Part shown: one piece after another, positions 1 through 8,127 of the stretch
How positions within the stretch are numbered: the stretch's first letter is position 1
Layout: each line of letters opens with the position of its first letter
Assembly (NCBI RefSeq): GCF_003429095.1
Contig: NZ_QVTE01000020.1
Coordinates: 1-45,167 of the forward strand
DNA: 45,167 nucleotides
Source: Peribacillus saganii
GTDB lineage: Bacteria; Bacillota; Bacilli; Bacillales; DSM-1321
Direction of reading: 5' to 3'
Position numbers and translations under genes: made by a program
Notes under the pieces: generated by a model
The model's input: the letters and a program-made list of their open reading frames with translations, nothing else
The model's database searches: none
Told to the model about the DNA's origin: nothing

Positions 1-201
1 GGAACACAATCTACCAAAAGGTAGAGAGGTTCCCTTCTACTCGACTTTGTTTAATATCCCACAGATAATAGACAACAATTTCTTCAACTACCATGAAAAT
101 TTAATTCTACAACTTCAGGAAAATGACCATACTTAAATAGACGCAGCTCAGTCATTTTTTTAAAAGGAGAGCGTCTGTTCATTGATTCGGGTATTTAAGG
201 A
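1..201. other. Left-edge non-coding stretch with two hairpins
   Basis: No gene is visible here. The first 33 bases form a nested hairpin (GGAAC 1-5 with GTTCC 29-33, and CTACC 11-15 with GGTAG 20-24 around AAAA). A second stem, AAATGAC (121-127) with GTCATTT (151-157), runs into a T tract and could be a rightward terminator for a gene left of the window. Part of this stretch, next to the transposase stop, is probably the short end of the IS110 element, but I could not place its edge. Confidence 0.35.
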
Positions 202-1419
202 CTATGATGCTTCCGAAATAGTTACGGTGTATCCCAAGTTTTCCAGTCTCCGAACTGAATGCCGAACAATGGAGACCTGTCTCTGTTTGTCAAAGTAGTC
301 TTCGCCGAGGTCAACGTACATTTCTTTTCTGGCAAGCAGGTAATACGCGATTCGTAACATCGCATGGGCGACCACAATGGCTGCACGCTTCTTGCCTTTT
401 CGGCCGGCTGTCCGTCTGTATAGGGCACCAAGATAATTCTTTGATCCTCTTACTGATTGAGCTGCTTCTGTTAGTGCTGAACGAAGATACTTGTTGCCTT
501 TTTTGGCTCTCGAAGATTTCCTTTTTCCAGCACTTTCATTGTGGCCCGGTACAAGAGCAGCCCAAGAACATAGGTGTGCGGCACTAGGGAACTGCGTTCC
601 TACATCAGGTCCAATCTCAGCGAGGATCTGTTCGGCCATCCTTTTAGCTATGCCAGGAATGGAATCGAGCCTTTCGATATCTTCTTCATAGAGACTGACC
701 CTTTGTGCAATCTCATTATCCAGCAGTTCAATTTGGTCAGTAAGGAAATCAATATACGTTAAAATGGTTTTTAACATAAGCCGTTGGTGAGGATTCACAT
801 ATCCTTTGAGTGCAAGCTCAAGTTCATCTTTCTTCCGTTTCATTGTGCGTCGAGCTAAGTTTGATAGTTTTAAAGGATCTTCCTCACCATCAGCGATGGC
901 ACGAAGCATGTCCTTTGCAGAAACACCCATGATGTCAGAAACCACCGACCCAAGTTTAATATTCGCCCCTTCAAGCACCTTTTGAATCCGGTTGTGCTGC
1001 CGAGCACGTTCCTCGATAATGCTTCGGCGATAACGAACAAGTTCCCGGAGTTCCCGCTGGGTCCGGTTGGGGATGAAGCTGGCTTTTAACAGTCCATGCC
1101 TCAGAAGTTGGGCTATCCATTCTGCATCCTTTACATCGGTCTTGCGACCCGGAAGGGACTTCATGTGCTGAGCATTGACGACAAGGAATTCTATACCTTC
1201 TGCTTCCAAAAGGTTGACCACAGGCTTCCAGTAAACGCTTGTGCTTTCCATCGCGACGTGGCTGCATCCTTGTTCCTTAATCCAATCGATTAACTCTAAG
1301 AGAAAAACAGTTTTAGTGGAAAACGTCCGAACTTCCTTTCCTTCAGATGTCATGATGCAGGCCGTAATATTGTCTTTATGGACATCCAACCCGCAAGCTC
1401 TTTCAATGATTACATCCAC
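202..1419 (-). CDS. IS110-family DEDD transposase (RNA-guided recombinase)
   Basis: This is a 405-aa transposase. The N-terminal RuvC-like DEDD domain has its acidic residues at D12 (in GLDVHK), E58 (in AMEST), D95 and D98 (in KTDVKDAEW). A helical middle follows, and then the Tnp_20-type C-terminal domain from about residue 255, with the conserved SIPGI, AALVPG and GNKYLRSAL segments. The start is GTG at 1419, chosen for the AAAGGAAG ribosome binding site 6 bases upstream. In this family the enzyme joins donor and target DNA guided by a bridge RNA from the element's own non-coding end. The length is at the long end for the family, and no stop or frameshift interrupts the frame. Confidence 0.93.
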   Translation of the reverse strand: MDVIIERACGLDVHKDNITACIMTSEGKEVRTFSTKTVFLLELIDWIKEQGCSHVAMESTSVYWKPVVNLLEAEGIEFLVVNAQHMKSLPGRKTDVKDAEWIAQLLRHGLLKASFIPNRTQRELRELVRYRRSIIEERARQHNRIQKVLEGANIKLGSVVSDIMGVSAKDMLRAIADGEEDPLKLSNLARRTMKRKKDELELALKGYVNPHQRLMLKTILTYIDFLTDQIELLDNEIAQRVSLYEEDIERLDSIPGIAKRMAEQILAEIGPDVGTQFPSAAHLCSWAALVPGHNESAGKRKSSRAKKGNKYLRSALTEAAQSVRGSKNYLGALYRRTAGRKGKKRAAIVVAHAMLRIAYYLLARKEMYVDLGEDYFDKQRQVSIVRHSVRRLENLGYTVTISEAS

Positions 1420-1690
1420 TGAATTCTTCCTTTCGAGGCTAGTTAGAATGGAGGCTGGTGCAGCAACCAGAATTAGGATTAATCTACCATGAGTGCTTCC
1501 CGCGAGGGGAGCGACAGTCGGTGGTGCACCGTGGTCGTTGGAGTCAGACTAAAGGATGGGCTCTATGGCACCATAGTTGATCGACCTTCCTCTCCCAGCC
1601 TAGAAACAGTATGGACGGATCGAAGCTATTTTCATTCTCTGTGGTGAATCGCTGGTTTTGCGATTCATGGTTGGCTAAAGGGGGCATTAC
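1420..1690 (-). ncRNA. Candidate IS110 bridge RNA region
   Basis: This is the non-coding end upstream of the transposase, where IS110-group elements encode a structured bridge RNA with a target-binding and a donor-binding loop. Two strong hairpins are visible: an 8-bp stem (1645-1652 with 1660-1667, loop of 7) near the outer end, and CTATGG/CCATAG at 1563-1576. A GC-rich block with a GGTGCACC palindrome lies near 1533. The placement comes from family knowledge. I did not fold the RNA, and its ends are unknown. Confidence 0.4.
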
Positions 1691-1887
1691 TTTACGTTCC
1701 GGCTGCCAATAATGGCGGCTTTTTTCTTATTGTACAAACGGGGCAGAATTTGTCTAGTTTCTTGTATGATTAATGTTAATCGGTCAACTGGAATCGGTGC
1801 AAAATTTCCGCGTAAATACGTTGCAGTCCCTAATCCTTTAACAACCAAGCCGCTTCCAAAACAAAAAGTTTGTGTACCATAGTTCAA
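1687..1887 (-). CDS. Small hypothetical protein or C-terminal remnant
   Basis: This frame encodes 66 aa. The C-terminal 50 residues look like real protein (segments GLGTATYLRGNF, IPVDRL and KKKAAIIGSRNVK), while the first dozen do not. There is no convincing ribosome binding site before the ATG at 1887. It sits directly beside the outer end of the IS110 element. I do not recognise the family. It is most likely the 3' end of a gene that lost its front part. Confidence 0.3.
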   Translation of the reverse strand: MNYGTQTFCFGSGLVVKGLGTATYLRGNFAPIPVDRLTLIIQETRQILPRLYNKKKAAIIGSRNVK

Positions 1888-2013
1888 GTATTATCAAATA
1901 GTGCAAAAAAAAAAGCCAAATATCAATACCAATACCCATGATAAAGGCTGTTAACAACCCTGAAACTTCAGGTCTTTGTCTTTTTAAAAGAGAACATTTA
2001 ATGAGACATTTAA

Positions 2014-2445
<432 letters not shown>

Positions 2446-3110
2446 ATTTTTTGAAAGGTGGATTATTGTAAATAGTTTAAAGTCTCCGATAGGAATTGTT
2501 GTATTTAAGATTAAGGTGGGAGAAATTCAGGCTGCATATAAATTAAGCCAGAACTGAAATGAAACAGATTATATTAACATCATTGATAAATTACAAAATG
2601 AAAGAAATCAATTTCGAAACAAACGGCAGAACTGATGGAAAAGAGATTAAAAAATCACATATAAGCCCACTTTTATTTAACCCTCAGGTGCAAGAATTAA
2701 AGGATGAAACGGAGCTGTCATATTGGCATCTTCTCTTCAGATTGTGAAAGATTGTACTTAAAGTAAAGGATGCTTTAGCTCTTTATATAATTACAAGGAA
2801 AAGTTATGCTATTGAGCTACTTCGGGGGAAATGCAACAGCTCTATTAAGGAAATGCTGTTTTGACAGAGGACCTTTGAGGTTCCTTTTTTGTTGCCATTA
2901 TTAAGACTTCAACAGTTGTTCTTCTTATTTAGCTGAAGGGGGCAATGATGGTAATTGCGGCTGTTGTTGAATTTTTCTGATAGAACCTAATTGGGTGTTT
3001 ATCAAATAAAGCTATAGAACAGTGTATAAGGAGGCTCTAAAGCAAAGGGAGCCACCGAATGGGGTGGCTTATACCGTGTTTAAAGCGTCACGTTTTTTCT
3101 GCTTGCATAC
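2446..3110. other. Gene-free stretch with weak hairpins
   Basis: I see no supported gene. There are two poor terminator-like hairpins: AACAGC 2835-2840 with GCTGTT 2855-2860 before a short T run, and an imperfect GGACC/GGTTCC stem near 2865-2890 before six Ts. Just upstream of the response regulator, AGCCACC (3050-3056) pairs with GGTGGCT (3063-3069). The same AGCC can alternatively pair with GGCTC at 3033-3037, so two mutually exclusive stems are possible. Confidence 0.4.
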
Positions 3111-3112
3111 TT

Positions 3113-3130
3113 TTCTCATTCCATTTTAAT
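3113..3130 (+). promoter_or_regulatory. Operator-like box upstream of the response regulator
   Basis: The box TTCTCATTCCATTTTAAT recurs at 5222-5239 upstream of the PepSY gene with 15 of 18 bases identical. The cores TCAT (3116) and TAAT (3127) lie 11 bases apart, the spacing expected for tandem OmpR-family binding. It ends 42 bases before the GTG start of the regulator, so autoregulation is the likely role. Confidence 0.5.
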
Positions 3131-3172
3131 TTTTATCAAGTACACTTACATGAAATGAAAGGGGAGTTCGAA

Positions 3173-3868
3173 GTGGTACAGCGCATTTTAATTGTGGAGG
3201 ATGAAGAAAAGATTGCCAGGATTTTGACGCTGGAGTTGACCCGCGAAGGTTATCAGACGAAGGCGGTCTTTGATGGCAATGAGGGGCTTGCAACTGGAGC
3301 GCAGGAACAGTGGGATCTCATTTTGCTTGATGTGATGCTTCCGGGCTTAAATGGTCTGGAGGTTCTAAGAAGAATGAGGAATAAGGAAATAACGACTCCG
3401 GTTATTCTGTTGACTGCACGGGATGCGGTTCCAGATAAGGTCAGCGGGCTGGATCTTGGTGCAAATGATTATATTACGAAACCATTTGATATGGAGGAAT
3501 TGCTTGCAAGAATACGTGCCTGCCTGCGAAATAGTCCTACGACAGCGAAATTAGCAAATGAAAAGCAAGATAGCCTGTCCGCCGGCAGCCTCGTCCTTGG
3601 CTTGCCTACAAGGGAGGTCCTGAAGGAGGGAAAATTGATTGAGCTTACTGCCAGGGAATTCGACCTGTTAGCCTACCTGCTTCAAAATAAAAACTTGGTC
3701 GTTTCGCGTGACCAAATCCTCACCCATGTCTGGGGGTACGATTATATAGGGGAGACGAATGTCGTGGATGTTTACGTCCGCTATTTAAGGAAGAAAATAG
3801 ACTCGGCAGGAGATGAGTCGCTGATACAGACTTACCGGGGTGTAGGATACAGCATTAAGGAGCTTTGA
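3173..3868 (+). CDS. ykoG: OmpR-family response regulator (YkoG-like)
   Basis: This encodes 231 aa. The receiver domain occupies residues 1-115, with acidic residues at 10-12, phospho-acceptor D53 in LLDVMLPG, and K103 in ITKPF. A winged-helix DNA-binding domain covers about 135-230 (LTAREFDLLAYLL, then TYRGVGY). The frame is open back to 3059, but the start is placed at GTG 3173, where AAAGGGGAG lies 6 bases upstream. The longer version would add an unrelated hydrophobic stretch and include the operator box. The histidine kinase gene begins 1 base after the stop, and a PepSY protein follows, the same order as ykoG-ykoH-ykoI of Bacillus subtilis. The ykoG name rests on this order and on general similarity, not on an alignment. 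Confidence 0.9.
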   Translation: MVQRILIVEDEEKIARILTLELTREGYQTKAVFDGNEGLATGAQEQWDLILLDVMLPGLNGLEVLRRMRNKEITTPVILLTARDAVPDKVSGLDLGANDYITKPFDMEELLARIRACLRNSPTTAKLANEKQDSLSAGSLVLGLPTREVLKEGKLIELTAREFDLLAYLLQNKNLVVSRDQILTHVWGYDYIGETNVVDVYVRYLRKKIDSAGDESLIQTYRGVGYSIKEL

Positions 3869-3869
3869 T

Positions 3870-5288
3870 ATGAAGATTAGAACAAAAATTCAATTATATT
3901 CAAGTCTTTTTTTACTCGCGATGCTGCTATTGTTAAATGTACTTCTGGCCTTCCTTTTCTTCAGTTTTTCTTTGGAGAGGGAAAAAGAAATGCTGGAGGA
4001 CCAGGCGGCACTTTTGAAGGAAAGTCATTCAAAGAATGATATTTTCGGCGGCGGTTCTAGTATATTATCCGCCTATACTCCAGAGGACGGCACGGTCTTC
4101 ATTGTTAATCTGGACAGCGAAGTTGTAAATATGAATGCCGATGATGAAGATGATGCAGAGGTCATTCCTCCCAGGCCTGTAAAGGAGGAAGAATTCGATG
4201 TGCGCTATAGGGAAGAACGATTGATTTACCGCCTTCCGTACCGTGCTGATGGTGAATTGATCGGCACAATTGAAATAAGGACCAGCCTGGAATCAGTTTT
4301 CGAAGGTTTGTCACTGCTTTCAACAGTACTAATGGTGGCATCGCTCATCATTCTCATTCTTTCGGTTGTTGCGGGGAGGTGGCTATCTACATTAATCATT
4401 GCTCCCATTTCTATTATGAGCAGGACGATGAGCGAAATTGAGAGGGATGGTACGTTTAAAACAATCCCCGTTGACGCGGGGGATTCTAAGGATGAATTGA
4501 AGGCGATGGCTGTCACCTTTAATAAGATGATGGACCGCTTAGAAATCAATTATGCTAAGCAGCAGCAATTCCTTTCCGATGCCTCTCATGAATTAAAGAC
4601 ACCGCTGACCATTATTGATAGTTATGCCAGCCTGTTGAAGCGTTGGGGGATGGAGGATAAGAAGATATTGGAAGAAGCTGTCGAAGCGATCCAACACGAG
4701 GCAAACCGAATGAAGACATTGACCGGGCACTTATTGGAAGCGGCCACGCAGGGCCATGCGGATGAAGCTGAGAAAGAGGAATTTGAGGCTGTCCAGTTTT
4801 GCCGGGAGGTTGCTCAGCCATTATCAAGGGCTTCCAATCGAACCATCCTGATCAATGCTTCGCAGCAGGAAATAAATATGGTTGCCGATAAGACTAAACT
4901 AGAACAGGTATTAATCATCCTCCTTGATAATGCTTTAAAATATAGCAGTGACGAAATAATCGTCAAAGTAGAACAGGATGACTGGATTGCCATCATCGTT
5001 GAGGATAAAGGCATTGGAATCTCACAGAAGGACTTAGCCTTCATTTTTGATCGTTTTTACCGGGTGGACCGTTCCCGCTCCAGAAAGACAGGAGGAAATG
5101 GGCTGGGATTGTCGATTGCGAAATCTATGGTAGATGCCATGGGGGCAGAGCTGGAAATAAAGAGTGTGGAGGGAAAAGGAACCTCGGCTGCGATTATATT
5201 TGGATGCTTAAAAATTAAAAATTCTCATCTAATTTTAATGCTACTTTCATCTTCCTATTATTTTTCCTGTTTAAATTTGAAGTATTGA
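3870..5288 (+). CDS. ykoH: Sensor histidine kinase (YkoH-like)
   Basis: This is a 472-aa membrane kinase, partner of the regulator upstream. TM1 is at about residues 10-33, followed by an extracytoplasmic loop with an acidic patch (NADDEDDAE), TM2 at 146-168, HAMP at 168-225, HisKA with H240 in SDASHELKTPL, and HATPase_c with the N box (NALKYS), G1 (DKGIG), F box (FDRFYR) and G2 (GNGLGLSI). The catalytic domain should end near GTSAAIIF. The last 28 residues (GCLKIKN onward, rich in Leu, Ser and Tyr) do not resemble a kinase end, and their DNA carries operator-like repeats for the next gene. A one-base shift would give a stop right after the normal end, so a small frameshift may have extended the frame. 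Confidence 0.9.
   Translation: MKIRTKIQLYSSLFLLAMLLLLNVLLAFLFFSFSLEREKEMLEDQAALLKESHSKNDIFGGGSSILSAYTPEDGTVFIVNLDSEVVNMNADDEDDAEVIPPRPVKEEEFDVRYREERLIYRLPYRADGELIGTIEIRTSLESVFEGLSLLSTVLMVASLIILILSVVAGRWLSTLIIAPISIMSRTMSEIERDGTFKTIPVDAGDSKDELKAMAVTFNKMMDRLEINYAKQQQFLSDASHELKTPLTIIDSYASLLKRWGMEDKKILEEAVEAIQHEANRMKTLTGHLLEAATQGHADEAEKEEFEAVQFCREVAQPLSRASNRTILINASQQEINMVADKTKLEQVLIILLDNALKYSSDEIIVKVEQDDWIAIIVEDKGIGISQKDLAFIFDRFYRVDRSRSRKTGGNGLGLSIAKSMVDAMGAELEIKSVEGKGTSAAIIFGCLKIKNSHLILMLLSSSYYFSCLNLKY
5222..5250 (+). promoter_or_regulatory. Three-box operator upstream of the PepSY gene
   Basis: T(C/A)AT cores at 5225, 5236 and 5247 are spaced exactly 11 bases apart, as in tandem binding sites of OmpR/PhoB-type regulators. 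The first 18 bases match the box at 3113-3130 in 15 positions. The site lies inside the apparent 3' end of the kinase frame, 58 bases before the PepSY start. The inferred role is activation of the PepSY gene by the regulator at 3173. Confidence 0.55.
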
Positions 5289-5308
5289 TAAACAAGGAGG
5301 AATACAGG

Positions 5309-5911
5309 ATGAAAAATGCATGGCTTAAGATAAGGGAAACTGCTGTAAAAAGAAAGAAAATAATCATCACTATCTTTTCAATTCTCTTGCTGATCGTATT
5401 GGGGGCAGCAGGCACGGCGGTCTATGCGGAGAAAAGTATGTTAAAGATTTCTGAAACTGAGGCATCTGAAATTGTCAGCAAAGAATTAGATGGTGACGTA
5501 ACCGAAATGGAAAAGGATTGGGATTATAATCAAGTACAATATGAAATGACCGTCAAGACAGACACTGGGTATAATGAAGTTGAGCTGGATGGGACAACAG
5601 GGAAAATCATTGCTGTTGAAAAGGACGATGACGATGACGAGCTTGCTGATGGTGGATCCATCCAAGGCGATATCGATAGCACAGATGATGATTCCACACG
5701 CAGAGAGACAGCCAAAAAGCCAAAAGTAAGCGTTGAGGCCGCGGTAGAAACGGCCTTGAAAAAAGTGAATGGTACCGTAACCGATCGTGAACTCGAAACA
5801 GAGAACGGAATATTGTTATACGATATTGAAATTTCGCAAGAACAAAAGGAATTTGATGTGAAAGTAGACGCAGGGACAGGAAAGGTCATTAAGGTCGAGG
5901 AAGAGAAATAG
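5309..5911 (+). CDS. ykoI: Membrane-anchored double PepSY-domain protein (YkoI-like)
   Basis: This encodes 200 aa, with start ATG 5309 and AAGGAGG 8 bases upstream. A basic N-terminus and a single transmembrane helix (about residues 20-43) anchor two PepSY domains outside the membrane. The first is at about 44-105 (ETEASEIVSKEL, then VELDGTTGKIIAVE). The second is at about 135-200 (VSVEAAVETALKKVNGTV, then VKVDAGTGKVIKVE). An acidic linker rich in Asp joins them. PepSY domains are often linked to protease inhibition or envelope sensing. Here the protein is probably a target, and perhaps a feedback partner, of the kinase upstream. A terminator follows. Confidence 0.85.
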   Translation: MKNAWLKIRETAVKRKKIIITIFSILLLIVLGAAGTAVYAEKSMLKISETEASEIVSKELDGDVTEMEKDWDYNQVQYEMTVKTDTGYNEVELDGTTGKIIAVEKDDDDDELADGGSIQGDIDSTDDDSTRRETAKKPKVSVEAAVETALKKVNGTVTDRELETENGILLYDIEISQEQKEFDVKVDAGTGKVIKVEEEK

Positions 5912-5970
5912 GGCCAAGGTATGCTACTAAGGTGCTTTTCAACAAAACGGATGGATTAAGTAAAGGTCAG

Positions 5971-5994
5971 AGCCGTCATTTAGACGGCTTTTCT
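5971..5994 (+). terminator. Rho-independent terminator of the YkoGHI-like operon
   Basis: A 7-bp stem AGCCGTC/GACGGCT (5971-5977 with 5983-5989) with a 5-base loop is followed by TTTCTT. It lies 60 bases after the PepSY stop. Confidence 0.85.
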
Positions 5995-5997
5995 TAG

Positions 5998-6060
5998 TGT
6001 GCCAGGCATGGCAACTATCTAGGTGGTGAAAGTCCACTGTGGGGGTACACATCGAGCTGA
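5998..6060 (+). other. Possible group II intron 5' fragment
   Basis: The sequence begins GTGCCAGGCATGGC and continues AGGTGGTGAAAGTCCACT, which resembles the first bases and a domain I loop of bacterial group II introns. No reverse transcriptase or domain V follows, because the IS3-type relic begins at once. The assignment is by resemblance only. Confidence 0.25.
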
Positions 6061-6065
6061 ACTAT

Positions 6066-6787
6066 ACCCCGGATAGCGGACACTGATAAAAAAGTGCCCC
6101 TATCCGGGGTTTTTGTGTTTCAATAGATTTAATGAATATGGGCGAGAATTATCATGAGTAAGAATATTTATAATGAATTCCAAATTAAAGAGCTTGAGAA
6201 GAACCCTAATGTTTTGAGCGCTTCTGAAAGGTCAATCTCCTATAGTCCTGAATTTATGCTAAAAGCAGTCACGGATTACAAAAATGGAAAAACTTCAGCG
6301 CATTGACCTAGACATGATCGGTAAGGAACAACCCAAACGTTGTCTTAAGCGTTGGAGGGATTCGTATGAAAGGTTTAGAGAAGGAAGGTTTCCTTACAGA
6401 ATACAGAGGCAAAGGGAGTACAGGGGCCCTTCTTCAAAACATCTTTCCGCGGAAGAGAAATTAAGGAAAGCTGAGGCACGCATTTAATTCCTTGAGGCAG
6501 AGAATGACTTCCTAAAAAAGCTGGAAGAGTTAGAAAGGCAGGCGTTGAAGAAGAAACGGTTCTAACGGCAACTGAGAAGTTTTCTTTGATCGAGAAAACG
6601 ATAAGAATATATCAGGTAAATAAAGCTGTTTCATACCTGGAACTGGCAGGTGTTAGCCGAAGTGGCTACTATGATTGGTTGAGGTCTGCACCTTTAGGGC
6701 ACAACGTGACGAGCAGGATGAATTGGATATAGAGTTGATCCAAGAGATTTTCATAAGCAAAAAAGAAAAAGTAGGAGCCCTTCAAAT
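6066..6787 (+). mobile_element. Decayed IS3-family (IS150-like) element
   Basis: The left end is a long hairpin (6066-6110: ACCCCGGATAG with CTATCCGGGGT, plus CACT/AGTG nearer the loop) of the type seen at IS150-group ends. Transposase remnants fill the rest up to 6787. The right end and most of the second reading frame, including the catalytic DDE region, are gone. The element stops abruptly where the next gene's terminator begins. Confidence 0.75.
6154..6787 (+). pseudogene. IS3-family transposase remnants (orfA and start of orfB)
   Basis: An orfA-like N-terminus starts at ATG 6154 (MSKNIYNEFQIKELEKN, then YSPEFMLKAVTDYKNGKTSA). It then shifts frame, continues with SAEEKLRKAEARI at 6430-6483, and meets a stop. 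A coiled-coil piece (FLEAENDFLKKLEELER) follows. Then comes the orfB N-terminus with ELAGVSRSGYYDWL near 6640-6680 and, in another frame, DELDIELIQEIFISKKEK up to 6787. There are several frameshifts and stops, and no DDE domain remains. Confidence 0.75.
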
Positions 6788-6822
6788 AAAAAAGGTAACT
6801 GATAAATTCAGCTACCTTTTTT
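6788..6822. terminator. Bidirectional terminator
   Basis: AAAAAAGGTA (6788-6797) pairs with TACCTTTTTT (6813-6822), and CTGA pairs with TCAG inside, with one A-C mismatch. There are A and T tracts on both sides. It serves the minus-strand gene ending at 6828. Confidence 0.85.
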
Positions 6823-6827
6823 GGAAA

Positions 6828-7481
6828 TTATTTAATTTGAATCTTTTCTTTTCCACTAACTTGGATAAACCATTTTCCAGATGCGTATGATTCTTTTGAA
6901 ATCTCATACACTTGAACGTCAGTTACCTTAATGTTAGGGTTTAAGTCACTCATTAACTTAGAGTTATCAATGTTAGTTTCAACAGAATAGTTTGAACTAG
7001 CATCTATGTCAGTTTCATACTCTGTACCTTTTTCATCAACCAGCTTAAAGGTTGGTGTTGAAAATGCTCCGATAGGTTTTTCAGAAACGTTCTTAACTGT
7101 CAATTGAACTGCTACTAAAGTGCCGCCATCAGAAGCTTTTTTACTAATAAACTCATTACCTACTTGAGCTTTTTCTTCTACTTTAGTAATTACAATTTCA
7201 GCCTTTTCATCAACCACAACTGGCTCATTTACTTTGTATACTTTTTCTTCTTTTACCTTAGATGAACTATCAGCAGGCGTTGATCCAGATGTAGAAGCTG
7301 AATCTGAACCGCCTCCACCAGCTGCACTACTTATGATAGCTATTAGAATGATTGCTACTATGAAGGTCATAATCTTATGTCTCATAAACCAATTGCGCTG
7401 ATCTTTACCGCAATGAGGACATTTTTTAACTCCCTTGGCAACTTCTTTATTACATGCCTTGCATTGTACTAGATTGGACAT
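6828..7481 (-). CDS. Zinc-ribbon membrane protein with DUF4352 domain
   Basis: This encodes 217 aa. An N-terminal zinc ribbon (CKAC and CPHC pairs, residues 7-26) is followed by one transmembrane helix (about 35-53), a Gly/Ser-rich linker, and a C-terminal beta-sandwich of the DUF4352 (telokin-like) type. That domain shows the usual features ITKVE, TLVAVQLTVKNVSEKPI and FKLVDEKGTEYETD. The predicted topology puts the ribbon inside and the sandwich outside the cell. The start is ATG 7481, with AGGGG about 12 bases upstream. The frame is open 20 codons further, but that part has no signal for starting. It is a single gene with its own terminator, of unknown function. Confidence 0.85.
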   Translation of the reverse strand: MSNLVQCKACNKEVAKGVKKCPHCGKDQRNWFMRHKIMTFIVAIILIAIISSAAGGGGSDSASTSGSTPADSSSKVKEEKVYKVNEPVVVDEKAEIVITKVEEKAQVGNEFISKKASDGGTLVAVQLTVKNVSEKPIGAFSTPTFKLVDEKGTEYETDIDASSNYSVETNIDNSKLMSDLNPNIKVTDVQVYEISKESYASGKWFIQVSGKEKIQIK

Positions 7482-8127
7482 TATATATTCTAGCCCCTTT
7501 TGTCTATAGGATGTGAGTCTATTGTTATAGCCATATATCATCTTACAGTAAACTTCCAGATAAATATATTGGTAATATATAGTCTATTTATATATGTTAG
7601 CTTTATAATGATATATTAATATAATAATTTTTATCAATTCGCAGTTTATTTCAAGAAGACAGGCTGTATTTTATCAAAAAAATAATTAATTGAAGGGAAT
7701 CATAATAGGATAAGTTAAGTTAGTTATTTTTCTTAGCTGTCTCAATAATAGCTAATGCGTTGTGGAATATATATCGGCTACTTCTTTATCACCTTTGGAA
7801 TAAGATTTGCACAGGCCTCGAGTGTAGTCTTAGGGTTGGTGGACTTAACTGTGCAGATACTTACAATATCTGCTCCTTCAGAAACAGGATAGAAGCGTGT
7901 GTATGCAGTTTAATCATAAAACGAATTGAGGTCACATTAGAATCTATAATGACTCTTTCCGCTGAATCTTTATACAATTGAAGAACCATGGATTTTCGTG
8001 GATTATTTGAACCAACAAGCTGTAGTTCAACCTTCTATTGCAAGAAATTCCCTTGTTCCTAAAAGCCGCCAATTGGATTTCATTTTAAAACTAAAAAACG
8101 AGTGGTAAATTACCACCCGCATAATGA
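7482..8127. other. Gene-free stretch between 7481 and 8128
   Basis: No well-supported gene is present. The first 250 bases are very AT-rich. On the minus strand, pieces near 7790-7920 read like protein (GADIVSICTV, TTLEACANLI) but lie between stops, so a decayed gene is possible. I could not assign a family. Confidence 0.4.

Larger units (their letters stand above)
165..1690 (-). mobile_element. IS110-family insertion sequence (edges approximate)
   Basis: The element consists of one DEDD transposase gene plus about 270 bases of non-coding DNA upstream of it (1420-1690) and a short downstream end. This asymmetry fits the IS110 group, in which the long non-coding end encodes the bridge RNA. 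IS110 elements have no clear terminal inverted repeats and usually make no target duplication, so both edges given here are estimates. The transposase frame is intact, so the element may be active. Confidence 0.7.

Noticed and set aside
2559..2747. 62-aa plus-strand frame
   Set aside because: It has no ribosome binding site, unlikely composition, and no recognisable motif.
7760..7981. 73-aa plus-strand frame in the gap after the DUF4352 gene
   Set aside because: It lacks a ribosome binding site. The opposite strand shows more protein-like fragments, so this is probably a shadow of a decayed gene.
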